Below the pieces are notes generated by a model. It had not been told where the DNA came from, did not search any database, and saw only the letters and a list, made by a program, of their open reading frames with translations. Below, one piece after another: positions 1 through 12,178 of a DNA stretch of 60,000 bases (position 1 is its first letter; the number at the start of each line of letters is the position of its first letter). The translations under genes and the position numbers were made by a program. The stretch covers positions 6,078,001 through 6,138,000 of the forward strand of contig NC_079882.1 of assembly GCF_029227915.1 (NCBI RefSeq), in the 5' to 3' direction. The DNA comes from Hydractinia symbiolongicarpus (Eukaryota > Cnidaria > Hydrozoa > Anthoathecata > Hydractiniidae).

Positions 1-1988
1 ACAAAGAAAACTGCTACCTTTCCCTTTAATCTTTCATAAAAAAAACATAAACAAAACTTTATTTCATGTGGCCATGTCAAAGCACAGCCTTGTTCATTCT
101 CAATGCTTGCGCAGTTAGAGACTGGGTAAAAAATTTAATTTGCATAATCATGCGTTTGTCATCAGTGGTCATATACTACTTTCGGGACTGAAAGCAAAAA
201 AAACATAAATCCCCTGAGTAACACTTTTATTCCTTGTGGGATACATATGTAGGTTGCATTCTAGTCGTTCGATACATTCTTTAAATTTTTTTAAAACAAT
301 TTCAATAAAAATGGCAATTAAAAGCAATAAAATTAATGTTATTGGCTTTCAATATGAACCCGTAAGAACATGTGGCTCGGAAACCCAGCCTAGTTTTAAT
401 GATTCGGAAAAGGTGTATGTTGTGTTATACCCTCTTGTATTGTGAATAGGATAGTCAAGAGTACCCTAGTCCCGACGAAGGGGGATTGTTCTTGGAGAGG
501 AGAGGAGGCAAGGAAAACTAATGAAATGATAATGAAAAAATAACTCTACGGGTTCTTATAAATGACAATTTTATTCTTTGTATTTCAAGGAGTTCTCAAT
601 GATTTTATCCCTGTCAGGCTGCTCTGTCGGTGCAAATTTTTGTCGCATTGATGTTTTCTTCTCTTTTTTTCACTAACTTTCTTACCACTTGATTGAGTGT
701 TTGATGTTTTCGCATTGATGTTTTCTTCTCTTTTTTTCACTAACTTTCTTACCACTTGATGCACGTACAATGACCTTCTTAATGATATATCTTAGATATC
801 CAAACTCCTTCTCCTTTTCCTCGCCACACACCTCTTTGTCGGTTTCGAATAGCACACAGAAAATAAGGGTTTGATAGTGTCTTCCTCGTCTATTTGAACT
901 TTTTAAAGGGGAAAATAGAGTTTAGAGTAAATTTATGTGATAATCAGACTTGTTTTCAATAATTTCCTGACAACCTCGTTCCCACCTTACTAACCTGTTC
1001 TCGGTTGCAATTATCAAAGTCTAACTTCTTTGTGTGATTTTTTTCTGTTCTTTTTTTCGAACTTATTCTTTCCTTTAGTTTCTCCTTATGAGGATATAGT
1101 GATGGCACCAAAAATGGTCAGAGCGTAGTCTCCTATATTTCGGAGGATTAACTTTGCCTATTGCTTGGAACCATGCTTTCCATAAATTCATAAATTTTTA
1201 GGAAAGCGAAAGAAACTTCTATCTTCTTTACGCTGACTTTTATTACTGCAACCATACGCAGCACACGATGCCATGATTCTTCCACAAACCCAATGATTTG
1301 GTGGCATCCTATCGGGATGTAAAACTTGGGCCCGGTTTCATGCAAATATTTCCAAACACTTATATTTGAAACTCGGGCTGACATTGCAGCTTTACCTAAT
1401 TAGTATATAATAAACATTTTAAATACTTTTTGTCGATAAAAAATCCAAAAATGTATTTGGTTGCACGATATAACAGTAATTTCGTTCCCGTATTTTTTCT
1501 TTCTCTTTACATAATTTTTTCCCAATGTGTACAAGGCCCTTCATTTTTTCAAAGTTTTAAAGGAAAAAACAAAGTAATAAATTATTCATTCGAATCTAAC
1601 CTCTTGGTGACAGGGGTAAAACTCACATTTGTTTTTTTGATAAATACATTCATTTCCTTGAGACCTCTTGGTTTTGTGTTTTGATGGAATATGACCACTG
1701 ACGTAAATGGAAAACATATTACAAAAGTCTTGTTTTTGTGCACAGCGCTGATTTCAAAATGGGGAATGTGATCTGAAGCATGGAGCATCGGAAGCTTCAA
1801 AAATCAGAAAAACAACATTACAGCTTGGAAGTTTTGTTCTTCAACTTTTAAATTGAAATTCGTAAATAGTAAGATTTGATCTCTCAGTTAACTGAATACT
1901 CGATTTAAGCAGTCACTACCTTTAAATGACAATATTTTATAGGAACCATAATGTAAAAGCTTTGATTGGTGTAATTGTTGCTATTTAG
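1..1988. other. 5' flank or intron of the JADE gene, no exon recognised
   Basis: The first visible JADE exon begins at 1989 in mid-protein, so this stretch should be an intron and/or upstream exons. The residues that precede this point in JADE proteins (a Trp-rich stretch just before the VPV motif) were not found in any plus frame. Short ORFs here have no recognisable content. The only structure seen is a 50-bp direct repeat at 644-760. Confidence 0.5.
644..760. repeat. 50-bp direct repeat, two copies
   Basis: Positions 644-693 and 711-760 carry the same 50 bases, starting CGCATTGATG and ending ACCACTTGAT, separated by 17 bases. The copies look identical, so the duplication is recent. Confidence 0.85.
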
Positions 1989-4900
1989 GTTCCTGTCAAC
2001 CCTGAAAAGTTACTGAACCCAATCTCCAGGTAAGCAAGGAACAAATTTGAAAACAATTTTTTTATATCAGAAAAACACAAGTTTGCTTAAATATAATTTA
2101 ATGTAATTAATTTTTCACTATTAGGAAACTGGACATAGACATACCAAGAGACGAGGTTTCATTTTCTTTGTAAGTTTCACATTTAAACTAAAATGTTGCA
2201 AAGAAATAAATAATTATCAAAATAATGTTCTTGAGTTTTTCATGTTTGTCTAAATTTATCTATGTTATAACTTTCTTTCCAACTTTCTCTCTGTCCTTCT
2301 GTTTGTGAACTAATTTAAAAATGGGGTTTTTCCACCTATAATCATAGTGATAACTCTTGTCCAAGTAAATTTCATTGAACAAGGATGCGCAAAACACCGA
2401 TGTGGTGATGTGATGCCAATTATGTATGACGGGTGACCCCACTGTGGAATTTTGCACGAGCTAACAGCTAGTCTCTTTATTTTTCTAACAATTTATTATA
2501 CTTTTTTTCTTGGTAGGCCTGAAGAGTTTTTACAATTTGACCAGCAGAAATATATTGCCTCAATTGATAGAAGCAACACTTCTTGTAATTACGACCTGGA
2601 TGATGTCGATGTTAGGTGGCTAAAAAATATGTCATCTATTCGAACTTTAAAGAAAAGTGAGTAATATTATTATTACTTTGTTGACATTTTTTATTTATTA
2701 TTTTTTTTAACGGAAGATCAATCTTTTCCTATTTTATTAAACTTTTTCTTTACCCATAAATCCAATAATAATCATTAAACAATCTTCAAAAGTGAAAAAA
2801 TAGTTTCCTTTAGTTTTGGGTTTTAGTATGCCATTATATTTCTTATTTTTCTGATTAGCTACTGATGTTGACGAATTAACCATGGAACGTGCGATAACCT
2901 TTTTTGAACGCCAGGTATCACAATCATAAGCACATCAGTTTTAAGTGGCATTTTACTGTTCAAATTTAGTGACTTTTACATAGAGGTTGTCTGAAAATTT
3001 TGTTTTCGATTTTAGTGTTTTGAAAAAATGGCACATGCTGTTGCAACAAAGGAAGGCCTCAGTATTGAGTATGATGAATCCACAACTTGTAATGTCTGTT
3101 TATCGGTATGCTTTTGCAATTTGTTCGAAGTACTGCCTTCATCTTTCAAATCGATAAGCTAAATCAAGTGTCAAAATAAAAACATTTAATATATAGACTG
3201 ACCGTGTTTGTGTCTTCTTAATCATATGGTTGTTAAATTATTCTCTGTCAAAACTCCTGGATAATGATTTTTCAGAACTTTAGGAAACACCTGGAATTTA
3301 CTTTTTGAAAACGAGTGACCGACTTGTTCGAGATGCCTATTTATTAAGAAGACAAAAATTTAATTGAAAATAGCAATCTTATCTCATTCTTTTCAGCCTG
3401 ATGCAGAAGATGGCAATGAAATTATATTCTGTGATGCTTGCATGATGTGTGCTCATCAGGTTGGTTTACCTTATTAACTTACACCCTAACCTACTCGGAC
3501 ACCTAATTAATGATCGGTCACAAAAAAATCAAAATTTCAATGAATTATCTAGAATTTGTGAGGTGATAATTAACGTTAAATTTGAGTGTCACTGGAAACA
3601 CGAAAACACACACATTCATATGAAATAAAAACACTTTGTGTAAAAGTGGTAATTTTATGAAGCAAAAGACAATATTTAACAGGTTCGTTCTTTTTTTAGC
3701 ATTGTTATGGAGTGCTAGAAATTCCTGAGGGAACATGGTTGTGTAACCCTTGTTCTCGTGGAATATTATCACCGCCTTGTTGTTTATGTCCCAACAAAGG
3801 AGGAGCAATGAAACGAATTAAGTAGGTGCTTTATCTTCTACTGAATTTTAGTTGAAAGTTTAACTCATCGTTTAATAACTTTAAAAATATTACCACTTAT
3901 CTGTTCAGTCATTGCCATTAAATACTATAAATATTATCATGTCTTGAACAGGCCTAGAATTACCCAATCGTATTTGTAAATATAGAAGAATTTGTTTTGT
4001 TTTTTACTTTAAGGAAGAAACCTTTGCGAAAGAAACTTTCGCATGTAAAAAAAATAGTCAAATTAAAGGGAATAACTTTTGTGAATGACCCTTTTAAATT
4101 TTTCGGAAGAAGTAACTTTCGTGAACGATTATTTTAATGATTTTTTGCAAGAACGTTTGAGATGGGCGTAGGTGTTGATTGTTATATGTTTAAGAAGGTT
4201 TTAAACGTGTAAAGTTGCAATTCAATGTCATCAACGAAAAAATCACATGATTTGGAATCGATTTAAAGAGTTAGTTAGCTGTTATTACATGAAACCTTAA
4301 ACAATAAGAGGGAAAGTGAAAGTTTTGTTATGTCATAAAGAAATTCCAGAATAAATAAGTGTTCGCGAGAATTAACTTGTCTATAGCCTAGCCTATTTTA
4401 TTATATTTTAAGGAAATACATTTTCACGCTTAAGCCTTTTAAGAATATTTTTAACTTTCACGATTTAGGGCAAAATTGGTTATTGCTAGTTTTAAAAACG
4501 ATTTATTCCTTAGTCAAGGTCTTCTTGAGTTCTTTGAATAATGACTTCAGATTAAGCTATCGTGATATGGTGAAATATTTAAGAGAAAACACAGATCTAA
4601 TTATTATTTTTTTTAGAGATTCATACGAATGGATTCATGTTATTTGTGCGTGGTGGGTGCCGGAAGTGAAAATAGAAGACGTCAGATACATCGAGAGAAT
4701 CACTAAAGATAAAATACCGGTAGGTTAAGATTTTTTTTATTACGGTGGTTCCTGGTACCATATGTACCAGTGTCTAACTTAATTTTCCTATGAAACACAA
4801 CCTGAAACCACAAACCAAACAATTTTTGTACAAGTGGAAGCGTATTGACACAGTAAATTTCTGTTATTTTCTTTAGCCCAGTAGATGGAACTTGAGTTGT

Positions 4901-7900
4901 AGCGTTTGTCGTGAAAAAATCGGAGCGTGTGTTCAATGTTCGGTAAGTATATTTATACAAGCTTCAAAATTTAGGTGTCTTTTAGAGGGTGGGTTGGAGG
5001 ATTTTGTGGGAATTTGAAACTTCCCCTAAGAGGATATTTTCGTTGCGTTAGGGAGATATGATTTAGCTTTTTTAAATTTTTTGCTTCTTCGATTATCTTG
5101 TATACACGCCTGAATGAAATCTACTGTGCATCTCTTTTTCTACTGCTCTTTTTTCTTTCAAATAGCGATTAAACAGTCTGTCACTGTTCGGATTGTAATT
5201 TCTACTTAAAAAAGTTCTTCGTTTTACTTTCTTCCGCCGGTTGTTATCGTTCTGGAATTTTATTTCGTATTCAATATGCGTGTTATCGGTGTCCTTATTT
5301 AAAACAGTTGCATCGTTTGAACTGCATGCTGGTATCGCATCCTGCGTTGTTGATATATTGTCTGGTTCGTTAAATTCACTATTTAAAATTTCAACTGTTT
5401 CATCCTCCATAAATGTGTCTGACCCCTTGTCTTGTTTAACCAAATCTGCATTTGTATCTTCCTTGCGTTGATTTTCTTCGTCGTTATTAGTTAATGCACC
5501 ATCTTCTTCCTTGTTGATATTGCCTTGGGTTCTGCGTGGTTCTATTGATATATTTAAGGTTTCTTTTTGATGACGCTTAACCCTATTATTATCGGAAGTT
5601 AGTCGGGTATCGGGTGTTATGACTTCTTTGAACCACTTTCCCATGTGGCGACTATAAAATAAAGCTTTTTTAGCTTTCTTGATATCTTTCTGAGCTCGGC
5701 TGATTTCCAACTCGCAGAATCTCTTCTGTTGTTTTCTTTTCATCTCGATGTCCTGTGTGTCTCGTTCTGTTTCTCGCTTAGCATTTTTCAAGATGCGATT
5801 CATTTTCGAAAACAAATACTCTCCTTTGTTGTTGTCCCGTCTGCACTCGGGGTAAGGTACGTAGCTGTGTTCTTCAGGAAAATCCACTATCTTCAGTCGT
5901 TGTAGCTTCCGTTCCAGGTTATTTGTCATGGCGTGTTGTGTTCTTAATAATCTTGCTAATACTTCATAGAACTAATAGTATTTGCACCAGATGTCTTAGC
6001 AGCTAACATTCTCCTGTTCTATAAAAGTAAAATAATATTGGTGTCCTGTTTTGTATGTGTTATGTTCTTTTTTAACTATATCTTAGTTTCCTGAAATTAA
6101 CATATTCTGTTTTTTAATTATATATCTTAACACTTTTTCCAGTGATTAAAAAACACGTTAATATATTTTTTCTATATTTTTTTTTATAACACATGAATTT
6201 GTTTGAAAAAAGAACTGCCACATTAAGAAGTTGGTTCACAATTCTTCACAAGATGATGAACAAGTGAATACCAATCTTCTTTGTTCATACAACTTGCGAT
6301 TCAAAGATTGAAAAGAAAAACGTAAAAGATTCTTTCAGTTACATTGTGTTTTACCAAAATAAGCTCTTCCCTTTAAATGATAATTACATTCAACAATTCG
6401 AAAATGTTGGTTTCAGTAAGAGAGAAAAACAAATTTGCAACGAGACAAGCATCTCTTTACCACAGCTAATTGTCCTCAAGTTAAAATTTCACTTATTACG
6501 GTTTTACTTTTACTTCACTAAACAAAATAGACCAAATTTTCCAAAATACAACCAATCACAAGCGAAGACAGTTTCAGAAACCACTCTTAACGTATCACAC
6601 GCGTCAATATAAAAAAATACATAAAGTTCGTGAAAATAATAATAATAATAGCAACAGACAATCAACGACATTGATCGTTCATAATCTCTTGACAAGATAT
6701 TCTAATAATAGGTGACACAAAACAATTTAATAATAAAAGAAAACAACGAAGACGAAGTGCATATATAAACGTCGCTAATTAATTATTCGGATTCTTTTGT
6801 TAAAAAAAAAACATTTATTTTTTTACAGTTTGAAACAGGTTGAACCTGTAAGCTGTGTCATGTAAACAGTCAAAGTGTAATAAACGCCTGTTACGTTATA
6901 CTATCCAGTACGATTTGTTCTATCCTAAATAAATCGCAGGTGCTTAACCTGCAGATATATTCCATGTAACCACAAAAAAGTCCACACTAAACTAAACACT
7001 TTTATTGTTGGAGTCTTTTTCGAATATATTTGGTTTGTGTTGCACTTTTGTTTGTTTTGATGTGCATTCAGATTTAATGCGTCAAACAAATAACGTATTT
7101 TAGTATTTGCTTTAACAGTGCGAATGACGCGTCTCGCTGTGGAGCTCACGTGATTTTGTTCTGCATCTAGGTAAAGCGCTGCGTCCGTGCATATCACATC
7201 ACGTGTGCTGTGAAGGAAGGCCTTGAAATGAAAACTGTCGTTATACCAGAAAAGAATGATGTGCAGCACATGGTAAGTTTATGTCAAGGGTATAGGTTCG
7301 TACACTGAAAATTATCTAAATAAGTAGTTCGGTCATCCAAAACAGTTGATTTAACCCTTTTTTTAAAAAAGATTGATTTCTTTATATTGAGAACTCGTTT
7401 TTCAATGATGAAAAAGATTTATGTTGTGCTCCTGTATGTAGCATGCATGCATTAATTTGAGCGCTGTAAGCTACACTATAAAACATCTACTGACACAGTT
7501 TTAAGTACCACTAAACTCCTATAGTATTTATTTTTTGTTTTGATTTAGTGGTTTGATCTGATTATTGTGCTCCTTGTACCCCCTGAATTTTTCTGTTATG
7601 CACCTTCTTTTTTCATAGTCTTTTTGCTCTAAACACTGCACTCCCGTGCCACCCGAGCAAAATCCCAACAGATCAAAATGTGGCGAAGATATTGAGAATA
7701 ACCGACTGAAAGAGTGAGTTAGCGATTTTCTAAATTTGAAAAAGAAAATAAATATTAGGGTTTGCATAATTTTCGGAATTAACTATTTGTGTATGTTAGG
7801 CTTCGGAAGTTGGAGTCTGAATTTTACACATTGGTATCAATCAAGAAAGCTTCTCGTGAATTGAAAATCAGTAATGAGGCGTGTCGACGCTTACTTTCTT

Positions 7901-9350
7901 ATTGGACCATGAAAAGACGGGTAAGCCGTGTTTTTCGTGAGAGTGGAGATGTGAATTGAGCATTTGAAGGCGTTTCCGGGATATAATCGTGTTGCTATAT
8001 TCCGTACTTTTTTTCTTGTTTAATACAGGCGAATGATAATGCACCGTTAATACAACTGACATTGGAACAACAAGAAAAACTGAGTGGAAAACAGGTTAGT
8101 TCAATTTCTGTTGGTTTGTTTCTTCTTTTTCCGGCCGTGTGAATGATATTTTAACTTTATAAATTTTATTCTTACCATAGGGTGTGGTGTTCATTAACCA
8201 ACAAAAAACACTTGAGATGGAGAGATTTTTGCACCTTCGTCAGGATTTAGAACGCGTATGTTAGATGTTCGCCCTCGTTGCTATTTTATTTCCGCGTTTT
8301 TCTTTTTCTTTAAGCCTCTGTTGTACAGTTTAAGGCGAATAGCGGAGAAGAACGTATCATTTTATTGATATCTCAACATGTGGGTATTGTTTTTTTCAGC
8401 TTCGTAACTTGTGCTACATGATCGTGCGTCGCGAGAAGGTACGCAAAGAGTTACATCGCACTTCTATGGAGATATTTTACAAACAGAATGACATACTGCT
8501 CGACAAGAACGAAGATTTATCCGGAGACCAAATGGACTTTATAAGACATCGAACTACAAGATTTAGTTGTTTTTCTGAACATTACCAGACTGAAGACCAG
8601 TACGAGGCTGAGCACGGAACGAGGCTGGCGCTTTTTGATGAGACTCTAGAAGAGGACGATTTGTTAAACAGCAGTCAAGTTGAAGTTGTTCCTCTAAAAG
8701 ACATCGAAAAGCGTGTCAGCGATACGCCGCATGAACTAAAAGTGAAGGGAAAGAACGGGATAACAAAGACCGAAAGCGAAAGAAATATATTCGAACTGCT
8801 TGTACCGAAGAACGAAGAAAGTTTACCGCAGATGCAGTCTTCTCCGAAAAATTCCGTTGTTGAACATTCTTCCAGTGAGGTAAAAGCGATGTCAACAGTT
8901 ACTAGGAGGTTGACAGAAACTTATGATATTGCGCCAAGACAGTCAATACATTCATCAAGTAAAGTACATAGCTTGGACACAGAGGTTGCTCCACTGCCAA
9001 ACGGTTTTGTTGAGAACGGTATTGAGGGTGAGACGAACAAACTAGACGATAAAACGAAGACGTCACGGTTGGTTAAAAAGGGTAAAAAGAGGTTTCGTAA
9101 TTTGCATAAGTTCGATCAGGCGCAGCGTAGAAACAGTCCACGCTTAAATAAAATAGAAAATGAAAGCAGTTGTGAAATAAACATTGAAACTGCAAACTCT
9201 ATCGATGGTATTAATAAACAACTTTCAGAAATAATTAGCGAGGCGAAAAGAAGACGATTAAATAGTAGCGGCGATTATGTAACCGAATTTGAAGAGGAAC
9301 CACCCGACTATGTGCGCGTAACTCGGTCGCGAGTAGCCTCATATTCGTAA
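1989..9350 (+). CDS. JADE family PHD finger protein (5' partial, 15 exons)
   Basis: Exons: 1989-2029, 2125-2169, 2517-2656, 2859-2914, 3016-3105, 3397-3459, 3700-3821, 4617-4719, 4877-4942, 7171-7272, 7619-7713, 7800-7920, 8029-8094, 8181-8255, 8400-9350. All introns are GT-AG, phases agree, and 711 codons read without a stop. The order is that of JADE1-3: an N-terminal EPL-like segment ([14 protein letters not shown], then [11 protein letters not shown] and [12 protein letters not shown]); PHD1 with the Cys4-His-Cys3 pattern (CNVC, CDAC, HCYG, CNPC); a zinc knuckle ([25 protein letters not shown]); and extended PHD2 ([35 protein letters not shown]). A helical segment with HLRQDLER and [13 protein letters not shown] follows, then a disordered tail. 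JADE proteins are scaffolds for HBO1-type histone H3/H4 acetyltransferase complexes and read histone H3 through the PHD-knuckle-PHD unit. The N-terminus lies upstream of what can be recognised. BRPF proteins share the zinc module but carry a bromodomain and PWWP domain, absent here. Confidence 0.93.
2259..2471 (+). mobile_element. degenerate non-autonomous Helitron-like element in a JADE intron
   Basis: It begins TCTATGTTATAAC and has a tract resembling the CTGTCTGTC of the copy at 10286. It ends GCACGAGCTAACAGCTAG followed by T, matching the family 3' end (CTAG then T). The terminal hairpin is eroded. The element stops 45 bases before the splice acceptor of the exon at 2517. Called by comparison with the 10286 and 26979 copies. 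Confidence 0.55.
5093..5929 (-). CDS. uncharacterised 278-codon ORF nested antisense in a JADE intron
   Basis: A single uninterrupted ORF in an AT-rich intron (4943-7170) where random ORFs rarely exceed 90 codons. The protein is strongly charged and hydrophilic. Residues about 40-110 are K/R/E-rich and probably helical ([19 protein letters not shown]). The middle is acidic with many N, D, E and T. The C-terminus is basic ([10 protein letters not shown], then [17 protein letters not shown]). There is no signal peptide or membrane segment, and it matches no family I recognise. ATG at 5927-5929 is the only in-frame start that gives the full length. No clear AATAAA follows the stop on the minus strand. 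It could be an intronless gene, a retrocopy or one exon of a larger antisense gene. Length and coherent composition favour real coding, but function is unknown. Confidence 0.6.
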   Translation of the reverse strand: MTNNLERKLQRLKIVDFPEEHSYVPYPECRRDNNKGEYLFSKMNRILKNAKRETERDTQDIEMKRKQQKRFCELEISRAQKDIKKAKKALFYSRHMGKWFKEVITPDTRLTSDNNRVKRHQKETLNISIEPRRTQGNINKEEDGALTNNDEENQRKEDTNADLVKQDKGSDTFMEDETVEILNSEFNEPDNISTTQDAIPACSSNDATVLNKDTDNTHIEYEIKFQNDNNRRKKVKRRTFLSRNYNPNSDRLFNRYLKEKRAVEKEMHSRFHSGVYTR

Positions 9351-9359
9351 TAAGCCTTC

Positions 9360-9365
9360 AATAAA
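9360..9365 (+). promoter_or_regulatory. poly(A) signal of the JADE gene
   Basis: AATAAA starts 10 bases after the stop codon. If used, the 3' UTR would be very short; later A/T-rich sites could serve instead. Confidence 0.45.
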
Positions 9366-10285
9366 TAGTTTGTTTTAGCAAACGAAAATGATAGGTGATT
9401 GTCAAATGCTTCAGCCTTTGTTGGAAAATATCCTTGGATCGAATTCAAGTATATATATGTACACTGTTTTTTTGTTTGTTTTTTAAGTTATTAGACCGAT
9501 GTATATTTACAAAGTATTTCGAAAAATATGAACTGTATTGTACATAACTCGAACTGAAGCAGTAACAAACCTATGATTAAGAGAGGCTTCTGATGACGAT
9601 GGTTTATCTCACTCCCCGCTTTTTCAAATTGTTCACATAATTTCAAAAATAATGTTTAAACCTTGTGAAATTTTCGCTCTTACTCATTGTCGATGTTGAA
9701 TTCATGAATGTAAAATAATTTTTACCAATTGAAATATTCATGTTTTATTGTATGTAAATTAACTGTGAGAAATGGTAATGTCTATTTTACATTTAAAATT
9801 CGTTTCTTTCATTCGGATATTCTGATTACCTTGGCCTGTACCTCTTTGGTATGAAAAAGGCCGTACGTTAATACTGGATTTTGTTTAGCAAAAGCGAATA
9901 TTTTTTTATTTTTTCGCAAAATAGCTAGTGGTTCATATATGTGACGAATTCATTGAAAAGACTTATTGAGTTTTTGTGTTCTAGTACATCGATAAAATTT
10001 TGGCTCATTTCGCGAAGTTTATTGGATAATTCTTAATTCGCGAAATTTCATGTTTTTTTTCCTTTTAAAAAAATGATTTTTTCTTCTGATTTATCAGTAT
10101 TTGTTTAATGGCTTCTGCGCCCTTGAAAAACAGTATAAATTGAGAAACAAAATTTCATCAAATCCTTTTTCGCGAAATTTGCAAAATTTAATTCTAGCGA
10201 AATATTAAGACTTGCCAACTTTGCGACAATTGTTTCTTGCGAAAATTAAATTTTATTTTAGAAAAAATATTTCGCAAAAATTAAA
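9366..10285. other. intergenic, rich in TTCGCGAA-type motifs
   Basis: No ORF of note. From about 9890 to 10275 the DNA repeats short words such as TTCGCGAAATT, GCAAAATTTAATTC and TTCGCAAAA in both orientations. Similar words occur at 4020-4140 and 57955-58100, which suggests a degenerate dispersed repeat. Confidence 0.4.
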
Positions 10286-10402
10286 TCTATATTATAATCT
10301 GTCTGTCTGTCTGTCACGCAGAATGGTAGCTTAGCGAGAAGCACGCAATGCGGTATAAAAAGGACGGGTGAACCCGTGGATTTTCCACGGGCTAACGACT
10401 AG
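10286..10402 (+). mobile_element. minimal non-autonomous Helitron-type element (117 bp)
   Basis: The 5' end is TCTATATTATAATCTGTC after a flanking A. The 3' end is a perfect 7-bp hairpin at 10373-10391 (CCCGTGG, loop ATTTT, CCACGGG), a 7-base spacer, then CTAG followed by a flanking T. TC at the start, CTRR at the end after a hairpin, insertion between A and T, and no terminal inverted repeats or target duplication are the known Helitron signature. It has no coding capacity, so it would depend on a Rep/helicase supplied elsewhere. Degenerate relatives lie at 2259, 26979, 38422 and 59561. Confidence 0.8.
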
Positions 10403-11205
10403 TTAATACTAATTCCCTTAAAGAAGAGGCGAACTGCGCTGCAGCACGGCTGCTGAATAAACGTTTATGATAAGTGTTGATTTTAAAGACCAGACTGACT
10501 GGGTTGGTCGTATGCTCCATAAAAAAGTTTCACTATGAATCAATTTTATTTAAGTCTTAAGGAAAAAGAACTTAAAACATGAAAAAAATATTGTTGTTGG
10601 TCATGACAGATATTTCTTTAGTTCAAAATCTCAAGTCAAAGATCTTATTCTTGATGTTTACTGGTAAATATATCCAAAACCTACTTATTTTCACCCCATA
10701 CAGCCATGCAAATTCTGTAAAAACGTTGCCAAAAAGAAATATGGATACGTGGTTGTGAAATATAGTTATTTATTTGTTATTGTAGTAGTTACCTTAATGG
10801 GTTTTAGGATTTAGAAATTAATAAATTTTTTTTTTTTCGCTTAAAATTTATTTTCTGGCTGCCACAAAATAATTTTTTGTTCGCCTGTCTGTTAAGGGGT
10901 CTAATGATTTAGATTTATTTATAATAATCGATCCCTTGTATAATCTTATAATCGCGTGACAGAAGAATAATTATTTATAATTAGCTATTAAATGTTCGCT
11001 TGAATATAACGAAAATGACCCTAAACTTAAACAGGCGTTCCTTAAATAATGGATTTCCACCGTGGGCGTCAATTCGGGGCAGGCATAAGGGAAGGTTAAA
11101 ACACAGAGATCGAACATTATTGGACGTAAATTGAAGGGAGAAACAAGTTCATCAGTTTAAGTTTAACGACAGCCTTGTGTCTACACGTTTTCTTCTTTAT
11201 AAGAA

Positions 11206-11445
11206 TATGCTTTATAAGAATATGCTTTATAAGAATATGCTTTATAAGAATATGCTTTATAAGAATGTGCTTTATAAGAATATGCTTTATAAGAATATGC
11301 TTTATAAGAATATGCTTTATAAGAATATGCTTTATAAGAATATGCTTTATAAGAATATGCTTTATAAGAATGTGCTTTATAAGAATATGCTTTATAAGAA
11401 TATGCTTTATAAGAATATGCTTTATAAGAATGTGCTTTATAAGAA
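11206..11445. repeat. 15-bp minisatellite, 16 complete copies
   Basis: The unit is TATGCTTTATAAGAA. Copies are identical except that copies 5, 12 and 16 carry G for the second A (TGTGC). Because 15 is a multiple of 3 and no frame meets a stop, long spurious ORFs appear on both strands. These are not genes. Confidence 0.95.
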
Positions 11446-12165
11446 TATTAAGTAGGATTAAAAACAATGGGCCTATTGTTTAGAACAATAGAAAAATTAA
11501 TGGCCAGCTTGGTTGGTTTTAAAAAAAACGCGCAGATTAAACAGGTAAAAATTAAAACAACCGCTCCTTCGCATAGCTTAATTTACTTAAAAGCTCTGGG
11601 TAACAAGTTGGGTATTAACTAGGTTTATAGTGTTCATTGAAATTTTAAAAGAAACTATGAGCTTTTGTGTGAAACAATCAAATTTAAGCCACAGCTTTAC
11701 GATACAATACAGCAAAAAGATATTAAAATTTCTGCTTTATATTCTCTTAATTAACTTACCATAAGTAACCTAATTACGCATAAATATTAAAGAGAATTTG
11801 CATATCCCAAATAACTTCCACCTATAAAATTATAAATATCTTGTCAACGTAATATTAATATTATATTATTTTTGCCTATAAAATATATATAATAATAAAT
11901 AGAGTAAAATAAAAATAACAGTAAGGACAACGAACGTGAAAAGTATTAATTTTAAAATCGCTTATTAACTTTCATTCAAAAAGATTCACATCAACTTTAA
12001 TTCCCAAATGAGATAAAAAAAAACTCTATATAGTTATCTTGCTGATATAAACAATGCATGCTAGAGATGATTCGCCTTGATTAGTATTGTTTAACATACG
12101 ACATAATGTATAACCGTTAGAAAAAGGTTCAAGCAATCCAGTGAGTCACAAATGCACGAAAAGTC
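11446..12165. other. intergenic / probable 5' region of the first SLC6 gene
   Basis: AT-rich with no convincing ORF. It lies directly before the proposed start exon at 12166, so it should hold the promoter and 5' UTR. No clear TATA box or other element could be assigned. Confidence 0.4.
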
Positions 12166-12178
12166 ATGGCGGATGATG
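12166..12178 (+). other. proposed 13-base start exon of SLC6 copy A
   Basis: ATGGCGGATGATG is followed at once by the donor GTAAGA. It ends in phase 1, as exon 2 requires, giving MADDG before the conserved core. Copy B has an analogous start at 23558. The evidence is splice logic only. Confidence 0.5.

Noticed and set aside
1148-1800. Short ORFs on both strands as JADE N-terminal exons
   Set aside because: None encodes the conserved residues that precede the VPV motif in JADE proteins.
11206-11445. Regular array that could suggest a CRISPR
   Set aside because: Units are contiguous, 15 bp, with no unique spacers, and the DNA is eukaryotic.
11117-11483. Three ORFs of 92-116 codons with repeated YKNML, FIRIC or ILIKH
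   Set aside because: They are readings of the 15-bp minisatellite in different frames, not proteins.
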